Below, one piece after another: positions 32,655 to 42,077 of a stretch of 64,000 nucleotides of DNA. The stretch comes from Delta-02 sp964513565 (GTDB lineage: Bacteria; Desulfobacterota; Syntrophorhabdia; Syntrophorhabdales; Syntrophorhabdaceae). The notes under the pieces are model-generated. The model saw only the letters and a list, made by a program, of their open reading frames with translations. It searched no databases and was not told where the DNA came from. Location of the stretch: contig CAZENE010000016.1 in the NCBI GenBank assembly GCA_964513565.1, forward strand, positions 1 to 64,000, written 5' to 3'. The translations under genes were made by a program, and so were the position numbers. Every line of letters starts with the position of its first letter. Position 1 is the stretch's first letter.

Positions 32655-33797
32655 ATGAAGGTTTTGGTCGTGGGTGGTACGGGGGGAATGGGCCAGGGGG
32701 TTGCGCGGGACCTCATAAAGCAGGAACGGATCGAGACGGTGACGCTCGGCGATATCAATATCGAACCCGGCAGGGTGCAGGAAAAACTGAAGGCAAGTCC
32801 GAAGGTATCCCTGGCAAGGATCGATGTGAACGATCACGCCGGTTTGGTCGCCGCGATCAAGGCGGCGGATGTGGTCGTCAACTGTGCCGGGCCGTTTTAT
32901 AAAACCGCTGTGGCTGTTGCACGGGCTGCCGTCGAGGCAAAGGTCAACTACATCGATATCTGCGACGATTACGAAGCTGCCCAGATACTCTTTGCGTCCG
33001 ACATCGACGGGGCGGCGAGGGAGGCCGGGATAACGGTCCTCACCGGGATGGGGTCTGACCCCGGGACGAACAATGTCCTGGTCAAATGGTATGCGGACAG
33101 GCTAGACCGGGTCGATGAGATATATCTCTACTGGGTAGTATCCATTGCGGAGCTTGCCGGTGCGGCCTGGGACCATAGCCTTCACATGGTGCTTGGAAAG
33201 ATACCCCAGTATATGGATGGTAGACTGGTTGATGTGGAGGGCGGCGGCGGCGAGGAAATAGAACATTTTCTCGAACCCCTCGGTGAATGCCTCATCAGCT
33301 ACGTAGGGCATCCCCAGCCAATCACGATACCCAGGTATATACGGGGTGTAAAAACCGTTGTTATCAAGGGGGCTCTGATACCCTTGTGGGTCGACAAGCT
33401 GATTAAGGAGCAAAAAGCGATGGGCCTTCTCGATAATGAACCGGTTGATATTAAAGGAAACACGGTTGTACCGTATGACCTTGCGCTGAAGCTATGGGAC
33501 ACGATACCGAAAGACCGGGATAACGGCCCTGCCGCGTCCGGCTTAAAGGTTATCGTAAAGGGTGAAAGACAGGGGAAGCAGGTGACGTATACCGCGGACA
33601 TTGTGGGCAGGATGGCACCGGGAACCGGGCTTCCGGCCTCGATCGCCGCTCTGATGATGGACGCCGGTGAAGTGACCGCAAAAGGCGTTGTCGCCCCGGA
33701 AGGCTGTATAGATCCTGACAGGTTCCTTTCGGAATTACTGAAGCGCGGAGCACGGATACACCAGACCGAGACGATACGGTCCATGTTCGCATTGTAA
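32655..33797 (+). CDS. Saccharopine dehydrogenase-like oxidoreductase
   Basis: A 380-residue protein with an N-terminal NAD(P)-binding Rossmann domain (VLVVGGTGGMGQGVARDL at 3-20) and the saccharopine dehydrogenase/homospermidine synthase-type catalytic domain (GMGSDPGTNNVLVKW near 131-145). Members form or split C-N bonds between an amino group and an oxo acid or aldehyde. The substrate is unknown. AAGGAGGGAG precedes the ATG. It stands with a class III aminotransferase between two Mo hydroxylases, hinting at nitrogen handling in that pathway. It is distinct from the carboxyspermidine dehydrogenase at 58523. Confidence 0.85.
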   Translation: MKVLVVGGTGGMGQGVARDLIKQERIETVTLGDINIEPGRVQEKLKASPKVSLARIDVNDHAGLVAAIKAADVVVNCAGPFYKTAVAVARAAVEAKVNYIDICDDYEAAQILFASDIDGAAREAGITVLTGMGSDPGTNNVLVKWYADRLDRVDEIYLYWVVSIAELAGAAWDHSLHMVLGKIPQYMDGRLVDVEGGGGEEIEHFLEPLGECLISYVGHPQPITIPRYIRGVKTVVIKGALIPLWVDKLIKEQKAMGLLDNEPVDIKGNTVVPYDLALKLWDTIPKDRDNGPAASGLKVIVKGERQGKQVTYTADIVGRMAPGTGLPASIAALMMDAGEVTAKGVVAPEGCIDPDRFLSELLKRGARIHQTETIRSMFAL

Positions 33798-33830
33798 GCC
33801 CGTCAAAGGGTTTCAATTAAGGAGGACGAT

Positions 33831-35090
33831 ATGAAAGAGGTCCCGAAGCTGAACATCACGAAAAGCCTGGCGCTTTTTGAAGAGGCAAAGACCCTGGTCC
33901 CCGGCGGGGTCCTCGGCGCACGCAAACCCGGCGATTTCATCATGGGGGAATACCCGATCTTTCTCGAATACGGGAAAGGGGCCCGCCTGATCGATGTCGA
34001 CGGGAACGAGTTCATCGATTATCTGTGCGGTTACGGGCCCATCATTCTCGGATACAGGGAGGATGAGGTCGATGATGCCGTATTTCGGCAGATAAAAGAG
34101 AAGGGTTTTTGCTTCACGCTTACCCAGCCGTACCAGAACGAGCTGGCAAAAAAACTCAATGCCCTCGTGCCTTCGGCCGAACTGAGCATTTTCCTGAAGA
34201 CAGGGTCCGATGCAACGACAGCGGCGATCCGTATCGCACGCGCGTACACCGGCCGTATTAAGGTAATGCGTTGCGGATATCACGGGTGGCACGACTGGTG
34301 CGTGGAGATGAAGGGGGGGATCCCGGAAAAATTTTATGAGGACGTCTTTGAATTTCATTACAACGACCTCGATACGCTCGAAGACCTTATGAAAAAGCAC
34401 GGCGACCAGACAGCCGCCATTATCATGACGCCCTTCGGTCACCCTCTCCATCAGAAAATGCAGGAACCAAAACCGGGATTCCTTGAGGGCGTGCGAAAAT
34501 TGGCCGACAAATACGGCTCGGTCCTGGTGTTTGACGAGGTTCGCACATGTTTCCGCTTAAGGATGGGCGGTGCCCAGGAGCTTTACGGGGTTGCTCCCGA
34601 CCTGACCGTGCTCGGCAAAGGGATGGCGAACGGCTGGGCTATCAGCGTTGTGACGGGCAAGAAGGATGTTATGATGGCCGCGGCGTCGAAGCTCTTTATC
34701 TCGTCGACATTCTTTCCTAACAGTGACGGATATATTGCGGCGTTAAAGACCATAGAGATCATGCAGCGTGAACAGGTCATCGATAATATATGGGCCAAGG
34801 GCAACAGGCTTCTCGAAAAGATCCGCGCCATTATCGACAAATACCCCGAGGCCGGAGCGGAATTGAGCGGCGTCGCACCCATGTTCATTATCACATTCAC
34901 AAAGGGCGACCCGGCAACCCAGAGAGACCGCCGGACGGAGTTTTATACCCAGCTCATACGCAGGGGGTTCTTCTTTACGCCCCATCATCACGCTTATATC
35001 AGCTTCAGGCATTCTGAAGAGGAGCTGAATCTTACGGCGGCGGCCATCGATGAATCGATGGCGTATATCAGTGAGAAATCAAAGGGGTAG
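33831..35090 (+). CDS. Class III PLP aminotransferase, glutamate-1-semialdehyde aminomutase-like
   Basis: A 419-residue fold-type I enzyme. VDGNEFIDYLCGYGPIILGY near 50-69 is the typical N-terminal block, KTGSDATTAAIRIARA near 123 binds phosphate, CGYHGWHDW near 148 stacks on PLP, DEVRT near 228 holds the ring, and K in LGKGMANG near 260 is the PLP lysine. Class III members use omega-amino or beta-amino donors or act as aminomutases. It is unlikely to be the heme-pathway HemL because of its catabolic setting. An AAGGAGG site precedes the ATG and hcrA follows after nine bases. Confidence 0.88.
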   Translation: MKEVPKLNITKSLALFEEAKTLVPGGVLGARKPGDFIMGEYPIFLEYGKGARLIDVDGNEFIDYLCGYGPIILGYREDEVDDAVFRQIKEKGFCFTLTQPYQNELAKKLNALVPSAELSIFLKTGSDATTAAIRIARAYTGRIKVMRCGYHGWHDWCVEMKGGIPEKFYEDVFEFHYNDLDTLEDLMKKHGDQTAAIIMTPFGHPLHQKMQEPKPGFLEGVRKLADKYGSVLVFDEVRTCFRLRMGGAQELYGVAPDLTVLGKGMANGWAISVVTGKKDVMMAAASKLFISSTFFPNSDGYIAALKTIEIMQREQVIDNIWAKGNRLLEKIRAIIDKYPEAGAELSGVAPMFIITFTKGDPATQRDRRTEFYTQLIRRGFFFTPHHHAYISFRHSEEELNLTAAAIDESMAYISEKSKG

Positions 35091-35099
35091 GGGGTATCA

Positions 35100-37376
35100 A
35101 TGGAGAACGAACTCAACATAGTTGGAAAGAGGGTCGTGCGCAGTGATTCCCTCGCCAAGGTCACCGGCGAGGCACGTTATACCGCCGACCTCAAGTTCCC
35201 AAACATGCTTGTGGCGAAGGTTTTGAGAAGCCCGTACCCGCATGCGAACATCCTTAAAATTGACTGTTCGAAGGCCCTTCGGGTTCCCGGGGTCAAGGCT
35301 GCCGTGAGCGGTTTCGATTCGTACGGCGTGAAATGGGGGGTTTTCCGTTACACGCAGGACCATGCCATGCTCCATACCGACAAGGTCCGCTATATCGGGG
35401 AAGATGTCGCGGCGGTGGCGGCGGTGGACGAAGAGACAGCGCTTGAGGCCCTGTCGCTCATCAAGGTCGATTACGAACCCCTGCCCGCGGTTTATGACCC
35501 GTTCGAATCGATGCAAGACGGCGCCCCCCAGATCCATAACGAATATAAGAACAATATCAATATCCACATCAATATCGATGTCGGTGAGGTCGACAAGGCC
35601 ATCCAGAAGGCTTTCCTCGTTCGCGAGGACACCTTCAAGGCGGCGGGAGAGGCGTACGCGATGATGGAGCCGTACGCTGTCGTTGCCGTGTACGAGAGTG
35701 GCTACCTCGACCTGTATATGCCCAATGCGGGGCCCCACGTCCGGGCAAAGGCCCTCTCGAACATGCTGAAGCTGCCGCTCAACAAGGTGCGTATCCGTCA
35801 TATTAACTCGGGCGGCGCGTTCGGCGGCCGTTCCGAAGTGGCGCCGGGAGACCTTGTCGCTTCGCTTCTCGCGATGAAGTCCGGCCGGCCGGTAAAGCTC
35901 GTCCTGTCGCGCGAGGAGAACGCGACCGCTTCACGGCAGGTTCATGACATAGTTGCCACGATAAAGACCGGTATGAAGAAGGACGGCACGATCCTTGCCA
36001 AGGATTACAAGGTCGTTTACGATGGCGGGGCATACAGCTCGACCGGCCCGATAGCGACGTCGATCCCCTTTTATGTCTACGAAGAATGCTACCGTTTCCC
36101 GAACGTTCGCTACAATGGCTACAGGGTATTTACGAACAAGGGTATCCGCGGGATGTACGGATGCCACGGGCGGGCCTTTCTCGCGGGGAATGAGTCGCAA
36201 ATGGACCTGATGGCCAAAGAGCTGGGGCTCGATCCTGTTGATGTCAGGCTCAAAAACGGCCTCAAACCCGGCGAGGTAACCGCGACAAAGTCGAAGATAA
36301 CGAGCTGCGGCCTGAAAGAAACGATCCTTGAGGCATCCGAAAAGACCAATTTCAGGAAAAGGTGGGCGAAACCGTCGAAGCGCAAGGGCATCGGCATGGG
36401 GTGTGTGGCGATCATGTGCGGCTTTCCCATGGGTTTCCGCTCGGGGTCCTCAGCGTATGTCAAGATAAACGACGACGGACAGGTAACTCTTGTCACCGGC
36501 CTTGTCGATAACGGCCAGGGCAATGAATCGATGGTTGTCCAGGTTGCCTCCGAGGTCCTCGGCGTGCCGATGGAAGATATCAACCTCGTCTGCGCCGACA
36601 CGGAAGTGACAAACCTTGATCCCGGTGCATACTCGCAGGCGGCCGCCTTTGTAGGGGCGAACGCAGTCCGGGTCGCATGCGAGAATGCGCGCAAGAAGAT
36701 CGTTGCCATAGCGGCGGAAAAACTCGGCATCCGGGAATCCGACGTGGGGCTCAAGGACCGCGCGGCGCACTCCATAAAACATCCCGATAAGAAGATGCCG
36801 ATATCTTGGGTCGTGCGCGAGGCATTTTTCAGGGGCAAGCCGATCGTCGCCACGGGCTCGTTCTTCCCGAATATAGATTTCGAGAGGGAATGGGTCACGC
36901 GGCCGTGGGGCCAGATGGCGGGGACATTCTCATTCGGCACATCGGTGGCCGAGATCGAGATCGACCGGGAAACAGGCAAGATCAGGATGCCGAAATTCAC
37001 ATCGGCCCATGACTGCGGCCGCCCGATAAACCCGATGGCTGTCGAGGGGCAGATGGAGGGTTCGATACAGCAGGCGGGCGTGGCGGCACTTATCGAGGGG
37101 AATCTCTGGGACAGGGGTCACCTCCTTAATCCGAACCTCCTCGAATACAAGGTGCCGCTCGCGTGCGACATGCCCGAGATGGACACGATCATCGTCAGTT
37201 CGCGAGACCCAGCGGGACCTTTCGGGGCAAAGGAGGGCGGCCTCACGGTTCGCATGAACGCATATAGCGCAGTTGCCTGCGCCCTGACAAACGCCACGGG
37301 CGAACTTTTTACCGAACTGCCGCTCACTCCGGATAAAGTGTTGACCATCCTGGAACGCAAAAAGGGGGTGAAATGA
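35100..37376 (+). CDS. hcrA: 4-hydroxybenzoyl-CoA reductase-like molybdopterin subunit
   Basis: A 758-residue molybdenum-binding subunit of the xanthine oxidase family. The cofactor motifs NSGGAFGGR near 236 and KGIRGMYGCHGRAFLAGNE (near 346-364) are present. The C-terminal segment that normally holds the catalytic Glu (G-x-G-E) reads GAKEGGLTV (709-717), so the standard Glu position is not matched; E712 three residues earlier might substitute. The assignment to the HcrA type rests mainly on the neighbouring HcrB-like subunit. 4-HBCR removes a phenolic hydroxyl from 4-hydroxybenzoyl-CoA using low-potential ferredoxin. Its stop overlaps the hcrB start by four bases. Confidence 0.85.
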   Translation: MENELNIVGKRVVRSDSLAKVTGEARYTADLKFPNMLVAKVLRSPYPHANILKIDCSKALRVPGVKAAVSGFDSYGVKWGVFRYTQDHAMLHTDKVRYIGEDVAAVAAVDEETALEALSLIKVDYEPLPAVYDPFESMQDGAPQIHNEYKNNINIHINIDVGEVDKAIQKAFLVREDTFKAAGEAYAMMEPYAVVAVYESGYLDLYMPNAGPHVRAKALSNMLKLPLNKVRIRHINSGGAFGGRSEVAPGDLVASLLAMKSGRPVKLVLSREENATASRQVHDIVATIKTGMKKDGTILAKDYKVVYDGGAYSSTGPIATSIPFYVYEECYRFPNVRYNGYRVFTNKGIRGMYGCHGRAFLAGNESQMDLMAKELGLDPVDVRLKNGLKPGEVTATKSKITSCGLKETILEASEKTNFRKRWAKPSKRKGIGMGCVAIMCGFPMGFRSGSSAYVKINDDGQVTLVTGLVDNGQGNESMVVQVASEVLGVPMEDINLVCADTEVTNLDPGAYSQAAAFVGANAVRVACENARKKIVAIAAEKLGIRESDVGLKDRAAHSIKHPDKKMPISWVVREAFFRGKPIVATGSFFPNIDFEREWVTRPWGQMAGTFSFGTSVAEIEIDRETGKIRMPKFTSAHDCGRPINPMAVEGQMEGSIQQAGVAALIEGNLWDRGHLLNPNLLEYKVPLACDMPEMDTIIVSSRDPAGPFGAKEGGLTVRMNAYSAVACALTNATGELFTELPLTPDKVLTILERKKGVK

Positions 37377-38314
37377 TGATCCTGCCCAAATTTGGATACA
37401 AGAAAGCCAGGGACGTTGCCGAAGCGGTAAAACTTTACCAGGGTCGGAAAGGAAAGACGGTATACCTTGCGGGCGGTACCGCTCTCATACCGCTTATCAA
37501 GCAGAGACTGTCGACTCCGTCGGCTGTGATCGATCTCAAGGGAATCGACGAGTTGAGATCTGTTGCCGGCAAGGACGGATGGGTGGAGATCGGAGCAAAT
37601 GTGACGCTGTATGATCTCAAAAACAACCCGCTTATCCGTGATAATTTCCCCGCGCTTTACGAGTCTCTCGACGCCACGGCCTGCGAGACCCTGCAGATGC
37701 GCGGTACGATCGGCGGGAATATCCTGCAGGACACCCGGTGTCTTGAATACAACCAGTCGCTCGAGTGGAGGACCGCGCGGGGTTTTTGCATAAGATCGGG
37801 CGGAAAGGAATGCAATGTCGTAAAAGGGTCAAAGATATGTTTTGCCAATTATTGCAGCGACAACGCACCTGCGCTTTTGACGCTCGGTGCCGAAGCAAAG
37901 CTGGAGGGGCCAAAAGGGGAGAGGGTGATCAAGCTTACCGGCCTTTATACCGGTGACAGTTTCAAGCCCTTTGTCATCGCTGCAGGAGAGATCCTGACAC
38001 AGATACGCATACCTACAAAAAAGACCAAGGGAGCTTACGAGAAATTACGGGTCAGAGAATCCATGGACTACCCGTTGGTCGGCGTCGCCGTGTCCGCCGC
38101 CGGGGCAGGCACGAAAATATGCGTCACAGGGATTGGTCTTCAACCCAGGTTGTACGAGCTCAAAGCGGGGGCCGGGGTCGGGGAGGTGGCTGATAAGGCG
38201 TCGAGCGATGCGAAGCCGGTCGCAAACGCGGTCGTTTCGCCGGCATACCGGAAAAAAATGGTCGGTGTCCTGATAAAGAGGGCATTAAAACGGGCTTTCG
38301 GGGAGGTCAAATGA
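37373..38314 (+). CDS. hcrB: 4-hydroxybenzoyl-CoA reductase-like FAD and [4Fe-4S] subunit
   Basis: A 313-residue FAD subunit with the cysteine-rich insert unique to the 4-hydroxybenzoyl-CoA reductase type. C123, C139, C147 and C156 follow GGNILQDTRC and have the 16/8/9 spacing I recall for the Thauera beta subunit, one number higher throughout; C161 is an extra cysteine. FAD motifs are YLAGGTALIP near 31-40 and GTIGGN near 111-116. The extra [4Fe-4S] cluster lets electrons enter at low potential for dearomatisation-type reduction. It overlaps hcrA and hcrC by four bases each, indicating a fixed stoichiometry. Confidence 0.9.
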   Translation: MMILPKFGYKKARDVAEAVKLYQGRKGKTVYLAGGTALIPLIKQRLSTPSAVIDLKGIDELRSVAGKDGWVEIGANVTLYDLKNNPLIRDNFPALYESLDATACETLQMRGTIGGNILQDTRCLEYNQSLEWRTARGFCIRSGGKECNVVKGSKICFANYCSDNAPALLTLGAEAKLEGPKGERVIKLTGLYTGDSFKPFVIAAGEILTQIRIPTKKTKGAYEKLRVRESMDYPLVGVAVSAAGAGTKICVTGIGLQPRLYELKAGAGVGEVADKASSDAKPVANAVVSPAYRKKMVGVLIKRALKRAFGEVK

Positions 38315-38781
38315 TGAAAACCACACGTGTCACCTTTGATATCAACCGCGAAAAAGTAAGCTTCGATGTGCGGCCGTACGAAACCCTTCTCGAAATCTTG
38401 CGGGAGCGCCTCTCCCTGACCGGGGCCAAAGAGGCGTGCGGGATGGGCTCCTGCGGGGCGTGCACCGTTATCATGAACGGGTTGCCCGTGAGGTCTTGCC
38501 TTGTCCTCGCCCCGGAGGCGGACGGAGCCGTGATAACAACGATCGAGGGATTGAAAGAGAACGGTAAGCTCCATCCGCTTCAGCAGGCATTCATGGAAAA
38601 GGGAGCGGTTCAGTGCGGTTTCTGTACTTCCGGCATGATCATGACCGCAAAAGCTCTTCTTGACCGCAACACGAAACCGACGAAAAAGGAAATCGTCAAT
38701 ACAATATCGTCAAATATCTGCCGGTGCACAGGGTACAAGAAGATAATCGAGGCTGTAGAAGACGCCTCGAAAAAAATGTAA
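38311..38781 (+). CDS. hcrC: 4-hydroxybenzoyl-CoA reductase-like [2Fe-2S] subunit
   Basis: A 156-residue subunit with two [2Fe-2S] clusters: C43, C48, C51 and C63, then C102, C105, C137 and C139. It completes the HcrABC-type enzyme in gene order A-B-C, as in Thauera. The ATG overlaps the end of hcrB; a second ATG follows directly and either may be used. A two-copy heptamer repeat begins at its stop codon. Confidence 0.92.
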   Translation: MMKTTRVTFDINREKVSFDVRPYETLLEILRERLSLTGAKEACGMGSCGACTVIMNGLPVRSCLVLAPEADGAVITTIEGLKENGKLHPLQQAFMEKGAVQCGFCTSGMIMTAKALLDRNTKPTKKEIVNTISSNICRCTGYKKIIEAVEDASKKM

Positions 38782-38794
38782 ATCGTGAATCGTT
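38781..38794 (+). repeat. Two tandem heptamers (AATCGTG, AATCGTT) at the hcrC stop
   Basis: The units 38781-38787 and 38788-38794 differ in the last base and resemble the ATCGTAA arrays at 54593 and 61093. The first base belongs to the TAA stop. Confidence 0.6.
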
Positions 38795-38948
38795 AGGCGT
38801 TCAGGCGCTTGACACCGGAATGTCGAACCATGAGAGGATATCTTGAGGTAGGGCCCGTTATCCCTTTATTTATCGATAAGTTAAAAGGGCTTTTCGTTTT
38901 TCGGAAGCATGGTTATATTACTATGATGCAGCTTCGGAGGTGCCGGAG

Positions 38949-39242
38949 ATGGAGATAAAAATCAGGGTCGATTCCAACCTCAGGATCAAAAATGTTTTTG
39001 AGCCTCCGTTCGACGTCGAGTTGAAAGATAATGAAAACACATTGAAAGACGTTCTTGGAAAGCTCGCGGAAAAATACCCGTATCTTAGATTTGTCGAGAA
39101 GGGTGAAATGGGTGATGACCTGCATCATCTCTATCTCAACGGAGAAAACCATTTTTCATTTCCGGAAGGTCTCAAGAAGAAGGTGAACGAGGGCGATACT
39201 GTTCGCGTCGAAGCCTACATGGATCCTCTGGCCGGGGGATAA
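38949..39242 (+). CDS. MoaD/ThiS-family sulfur carrier protein
   Basis: A 97-residue ubiquitin-fold protein ending in the Gly-Gly pair (DPLAGG) that is adenylated and thiocarboxylated by a MoeB/ThiF-type enzyme. MoaD-like carriers deliver sulfur for molybdopterin, tungsten cofactor or other products. GGAGG eight bases upstream supports the ATG at 38949 rather than a GTG nine bases earlier. Its place after two molybdenum enzymes suggests cofactor synthesis, but it could be an unrelated carrier; the only activating-enzyme gene in the window is at 53805. Confidence 0.85.
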   Translation: MEIKIRVDSNLRIKNVFEPPFDVELKDNENTLKDVLGKLAEKYPYLRFVEKGEMGDDLHHLYLNGENHFSFPEGLKKKVNEGDTVRVEAYMDPLAGG

Positions 39243-39288
39243 GGAGAGGCGGTTCCACGTTCTACGTAAAAAATACATATTTTGATAG

Positions 39289-40086
39289 TTATTTGACGGT
39301 TGCTGTCCCGCCAAGCCATTTTTGGGCTGTGCGGTGGATGGTGCCGTCCTTCTTCATATTTTCGAGTAACCTATCGACGGCATTACGCAAGGCAATGTCA
39401 TTTTTGCGGAAACCAACGCCATAAAGCTCTTTCCCAAAATTATCATCGAGCACCGCGAATACATCAGGTCTTTTTGTCATGGTATAGCGGGCGATCACCT
39501 CATCCATCACGACCGCGTCGATCAGTCCGGATTCAAGGTCTTTAAGAGCAAGCTGATTATTTCTGTACGCAGTTAGATCTTTCAGGGAATTGATCACCGC
39601 GGGATCGGAAACGATCCATTTCTCGCTCGATGAACCTCGCTGGAAGCCGATCTTTTTTTGCTTGAGATCGCTCTTACCGGAAATACCCGACCCTTTTTTT
39701 ACAACGATGACCTGGCGGCTCTCGAGATAGGGCTTCGAAAAGAGCATCTGGTTCTCCCGTTCAGGAAGGATCGATAAGCCGCTCCATATGATGTCGACGT
39801 CGCCTGTATTTAAACGGGGGATCGTCTTGTTCCAGGGTATGGGCCTGAATTCGGTCTTGAGCCCGAGGTGTTGAGCCGCCTTCCGGGCAAGATCGATATC
39901 GAGGCCGATAATTTCCTTCGTATTGCTGTCTCTGAACGCCATGGGCGGAAATGCATCGTCGATACCGATTATTATGACCCCTCTTTTCCTGATCTCGTCG
40001 AGGGACCGGTCGGTATCCTGTCCCGATGCGGCGGCGCTCAGAACAAGGCACGACAATAACACGGTCACTAAAGTGATCATTCTCAT
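39289..40086 (-). CDS. Periplasmic amino-acid-type solute-binding protein (PBPb family)
   Basis: A 265-residue exported binding protein: signal peptide at 1-22 (MRMITLVTVLLSCLVLSAAA core) and a family 3 solute-binding domain with IIIGIDDAFPPMAFRD near 38, IGLDIDLARKAAQHLGL near 60, and SIGFQRGSS-type and DAVVMDEVIARY segments later. It would bind an amino acid or a similar compound for an ABC importer, but no permease or ATPase gene is adjacent, so it may be an orphan or a sensor-like protein. GGGGGA precedes the ATG. Confidence 0.87.
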   Translation of the reverse strand: MRMITLVTVLLSCLVLSAAASGQDTDRSLDEIRKRGVIIIGIDDAFPPMAFRDSNTKEIIGLDIDLARKAAQHLGLKTEFRPIPWNKTIPRLNTGDVDIIWSGLSILPERENQMLFSKPYLESRQVIVVKKGSGISGKSDLKQKKIGFQRGSSSEKWIVSDPAVINSLKDLTAYRNNQLALKDLESGLIDAVVMDEVIARYTMTKRPDVFAVLDDNFGKELYGVGFRKNDIALRNAVDRLLENMKKDGTIHRTAQKWLGGTATVK

Positions 40087-40214
40087 GGCAGGTCCCCCTT
40101 TTTTCGATCCTTACGAGTATTTATGATGGGTTCATTATATCCGACATAAAAGATCATTGCAATGAACTACCCTTATTGTCATTTGAGCGCCGGATAACGA
40201 TAATTAGAACAGCC

Positions 40215-41267
40215 ATGAAAACAGAGGGCATGATCCAAATAGACGGTTCCATGGGAGAGGGCGGGGGCCAGATCGTCAGGACATCCCTGGCCCTTTCAAT
40301 GATCACCGGAAGGCCTCTGCATATCATGAATATTCGTCTTCGGCGAGGCAGGCCGGCGATCCGGAAGCAGCATCTTGCCGCCATACTTGCGGCCCGGAAG
40401 ATCTCATCGGCGGTGGTTGAGGGCGCACGGGTAGGCTCGTCTGAGCTGTATTTTACACCGGGTGAAACGATCGGAGGGACTTACGAGTTTTCCATCGGGT
40501 CCGCAGGAAGCGCAACGCTTGTACTGCAGACGGTTTTACCCCCTCTCATGCTGGCGAAACACTCTTCGTTTATCACCGTTGAAGGCGGAACGCACAATAT
40601 CTGGGCGCCGCCCGTCGATTTTTTGAATAAGGTCTTTCTCCCCCTTATCCGGCGCATGGGTCCTTCGGTTGACCTCAACCTCGTACGGTATGGCTTCTAC
40701 CCCGCGGGAGGAGGGCTGGTCAACATGGCCATCGGCCCGGTCCCGGCTTTAAGGCCGATCCACCTCGACGAACGTGGCAGGATAGAGAGAATTAAAGCGA
40801 CCGCGTTGGTCGCCGGGCTGCCGGAAAGCATAGGCTACCGGGAGGTCAAAGTAGTTGGGGCCGAACTCGGCAAGGATGTCGAGGTGTCTGTCGAAGAGGT
40901 CGAAAGCCGCGGCCCCGGTAATGTCCTGCTTATCGAAACCATATGCGGCCATGTGACAGAACTTATCACGTCTTTTGGTAAACGAGGCTTTCCGGCCGAG
41001 AAGGTGGCGGCGGAGGCGGCGGCCCAGGCGCGACACTATCTCAGATCAGGCGTCCCCGTAGGTATGCATCTTGCCGATCAGCTCGTTCTGCCCTTATCGG
41101 TTGCAGGAGGCGGGTCCTTTACGACAGTCGCTCCTACCGAGCATATGCGGACGAATATCGAGGTGATCAGGAGATTTCTGCCGGTGGACATACAGGTGGA
41201 CCGGCAAGATGAAAGCGCCTGGAGGGTCTCGATCCACGAACGGCAAAGCGTCCCGGAAAAACACTGA
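40215..41267 (+). CDS. rtcA: RNA 3'-terminal phosphate cyclase
   Basis: A 350-residue RtcA that converts an RNA 3'-phosphate to a 2',3'-cyclic phosphate using ATP. IDGSMGEGGGQIVRTSLALS at 9-28 is the family signature, HNIWAPPVDF near 127 and FYPAGGG near 161 are conserved, and H310 in PTEHMRTN is the histidine adenylylated in catalysis. The start is uncertain: the ATG at 40215 lacks a clear ribosome site, and one at 40230 or a TTG at 40176 are possible. No rtcB or rtcR gene is seen beside it. It is divergent from the binding-protein gene. Confidence 0.9.
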   Translation: MKTEGMIQIDGSMGEGGGQIVRTSLALSMITGRPLHIMNIRLRRGRPAIRKQHLAAILAARKISSAVVEGARVGSSELYFTPGETIGGTYEFSIGSAGSATLVLQTVLPPLMLAKHSSFITVEGGTHNIWAPPVDFLNKVFLPLIRRMGPSVDLNLVRYGFYPAGGGLVNMAIGPVPALRPIHLDERGRIERIKATALVAGLPESIGYREVKVVGAELGKDVEVSVEEVESRGPGNVLLIETICGHVTELITSFGKRGFPAEKVAAEAAAQARHYLRSGVPVGMHLADQLVLPLSVAGGGSFTTVAPTEHMRTNIEVIRRFLPVDIQVDRQDESAWRVSIHERQSVPEKH

Positions 41268-41428
41268 TCATGCGCCTGCGCTTTGCGGCCGGTCTGTATC
41301 GTGTAATACCCGATCATTACGGTGTCGTCGATAAATAACCTCAAGATTATTGTTTGCCCGGTGACAGACGGCCGCAAGAAATACGGGATATTCTGTTGTT
41401 GAAGACGATCAAAGGGGGTTTGCTTAAA

Positions 41429-42016
41429 ATGAAGCAGATTAGCGTGAGAGCCGTTGTGACGGTCATATGTATCGGATTATGCGCGGCATCGGCCATTGCG
41501 GGACCGCCTGACGGGGTCATTATCGCACAGGCTGAAAAAGGGCGTCAGGTTCAAACGGAGAGGGCACCGGGAAAAGATCTGTTCGATATCATTAGGGATG
41601 ACCATAGGAAGATCCGGGAAATATTCAATCAGTTATCCGGGCCTCCGGGAGAGGCATCACCTCCGCCGCGGGAAATCCTTCAACATTTGCATGCCGAGCT
41701 TGTTCCGCATATGATCGCCGAAGAAAATACCCTCTATGCCGAACTGGCAAAAAATCGGAATACACGGCGGAGCGCCGGTAAAACCATGAAAGAGCACCAG
41801 GACCTGAAAAGGGTCCTCGGTGAACTTGAGAACCTGAAAGATGACCAGATCAATTCGAGCCCGAGGATTGCCGAGATGCGCCAACTCATTATCAATCATG
41901 TCAGAAATGAAGAGACCGTATTATTTCGGAGAGCCCGGAACAATCTCGACCAGGATCAAATTGCGAACCTTGCGGAGCGGTTCCAGGAAGAGAAGATAAG
42001 GGCTCAAAGACGGTAA
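41429..42016 (+). CDS. Exported hemerythrin-domain protein
   Basis: A 195-residue protein with a signal peptide (to about residue 24, ending ASAIAG) and a four-helix hemerythrin domain. Likely di-iron ligands are in IRDDHRKIRE, HAELVPHMIAEENTLY, KEHQDLKR and INHVRNEETVLF. Such proteins bind oxygen or sense oxygen and iron; export suggests an oxygen-scavenging or iron role in the periplasm of an anaerobe. The ATG at 41429 is chosen because it begins the signal peptide; AAAGGGGG lies upstream. Confidence 0.87.
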   Translation: MKQISVRAVVTVICIGLCAASAIAGPPDGVIIAQAEKGRQVQTERAPGKDLFDIIRDDHRKIREIFNQLSGPPGEASPPPREILQHLHAELVPHMIAEENTLYAELAKNRNTRRSAGKTMKEHQDLKRVLGELENLKDDQINSSPRIAEMRQLIINHVRNEETVLFRRARNNLDQDQIANLAERFQEEKIRAQRR

Positions 42017-42077
42017 GACGTAAGGGTGCCAGAGTTAAAGACATAATTTATTACACCTTACGCTGACAACTGAGGAC

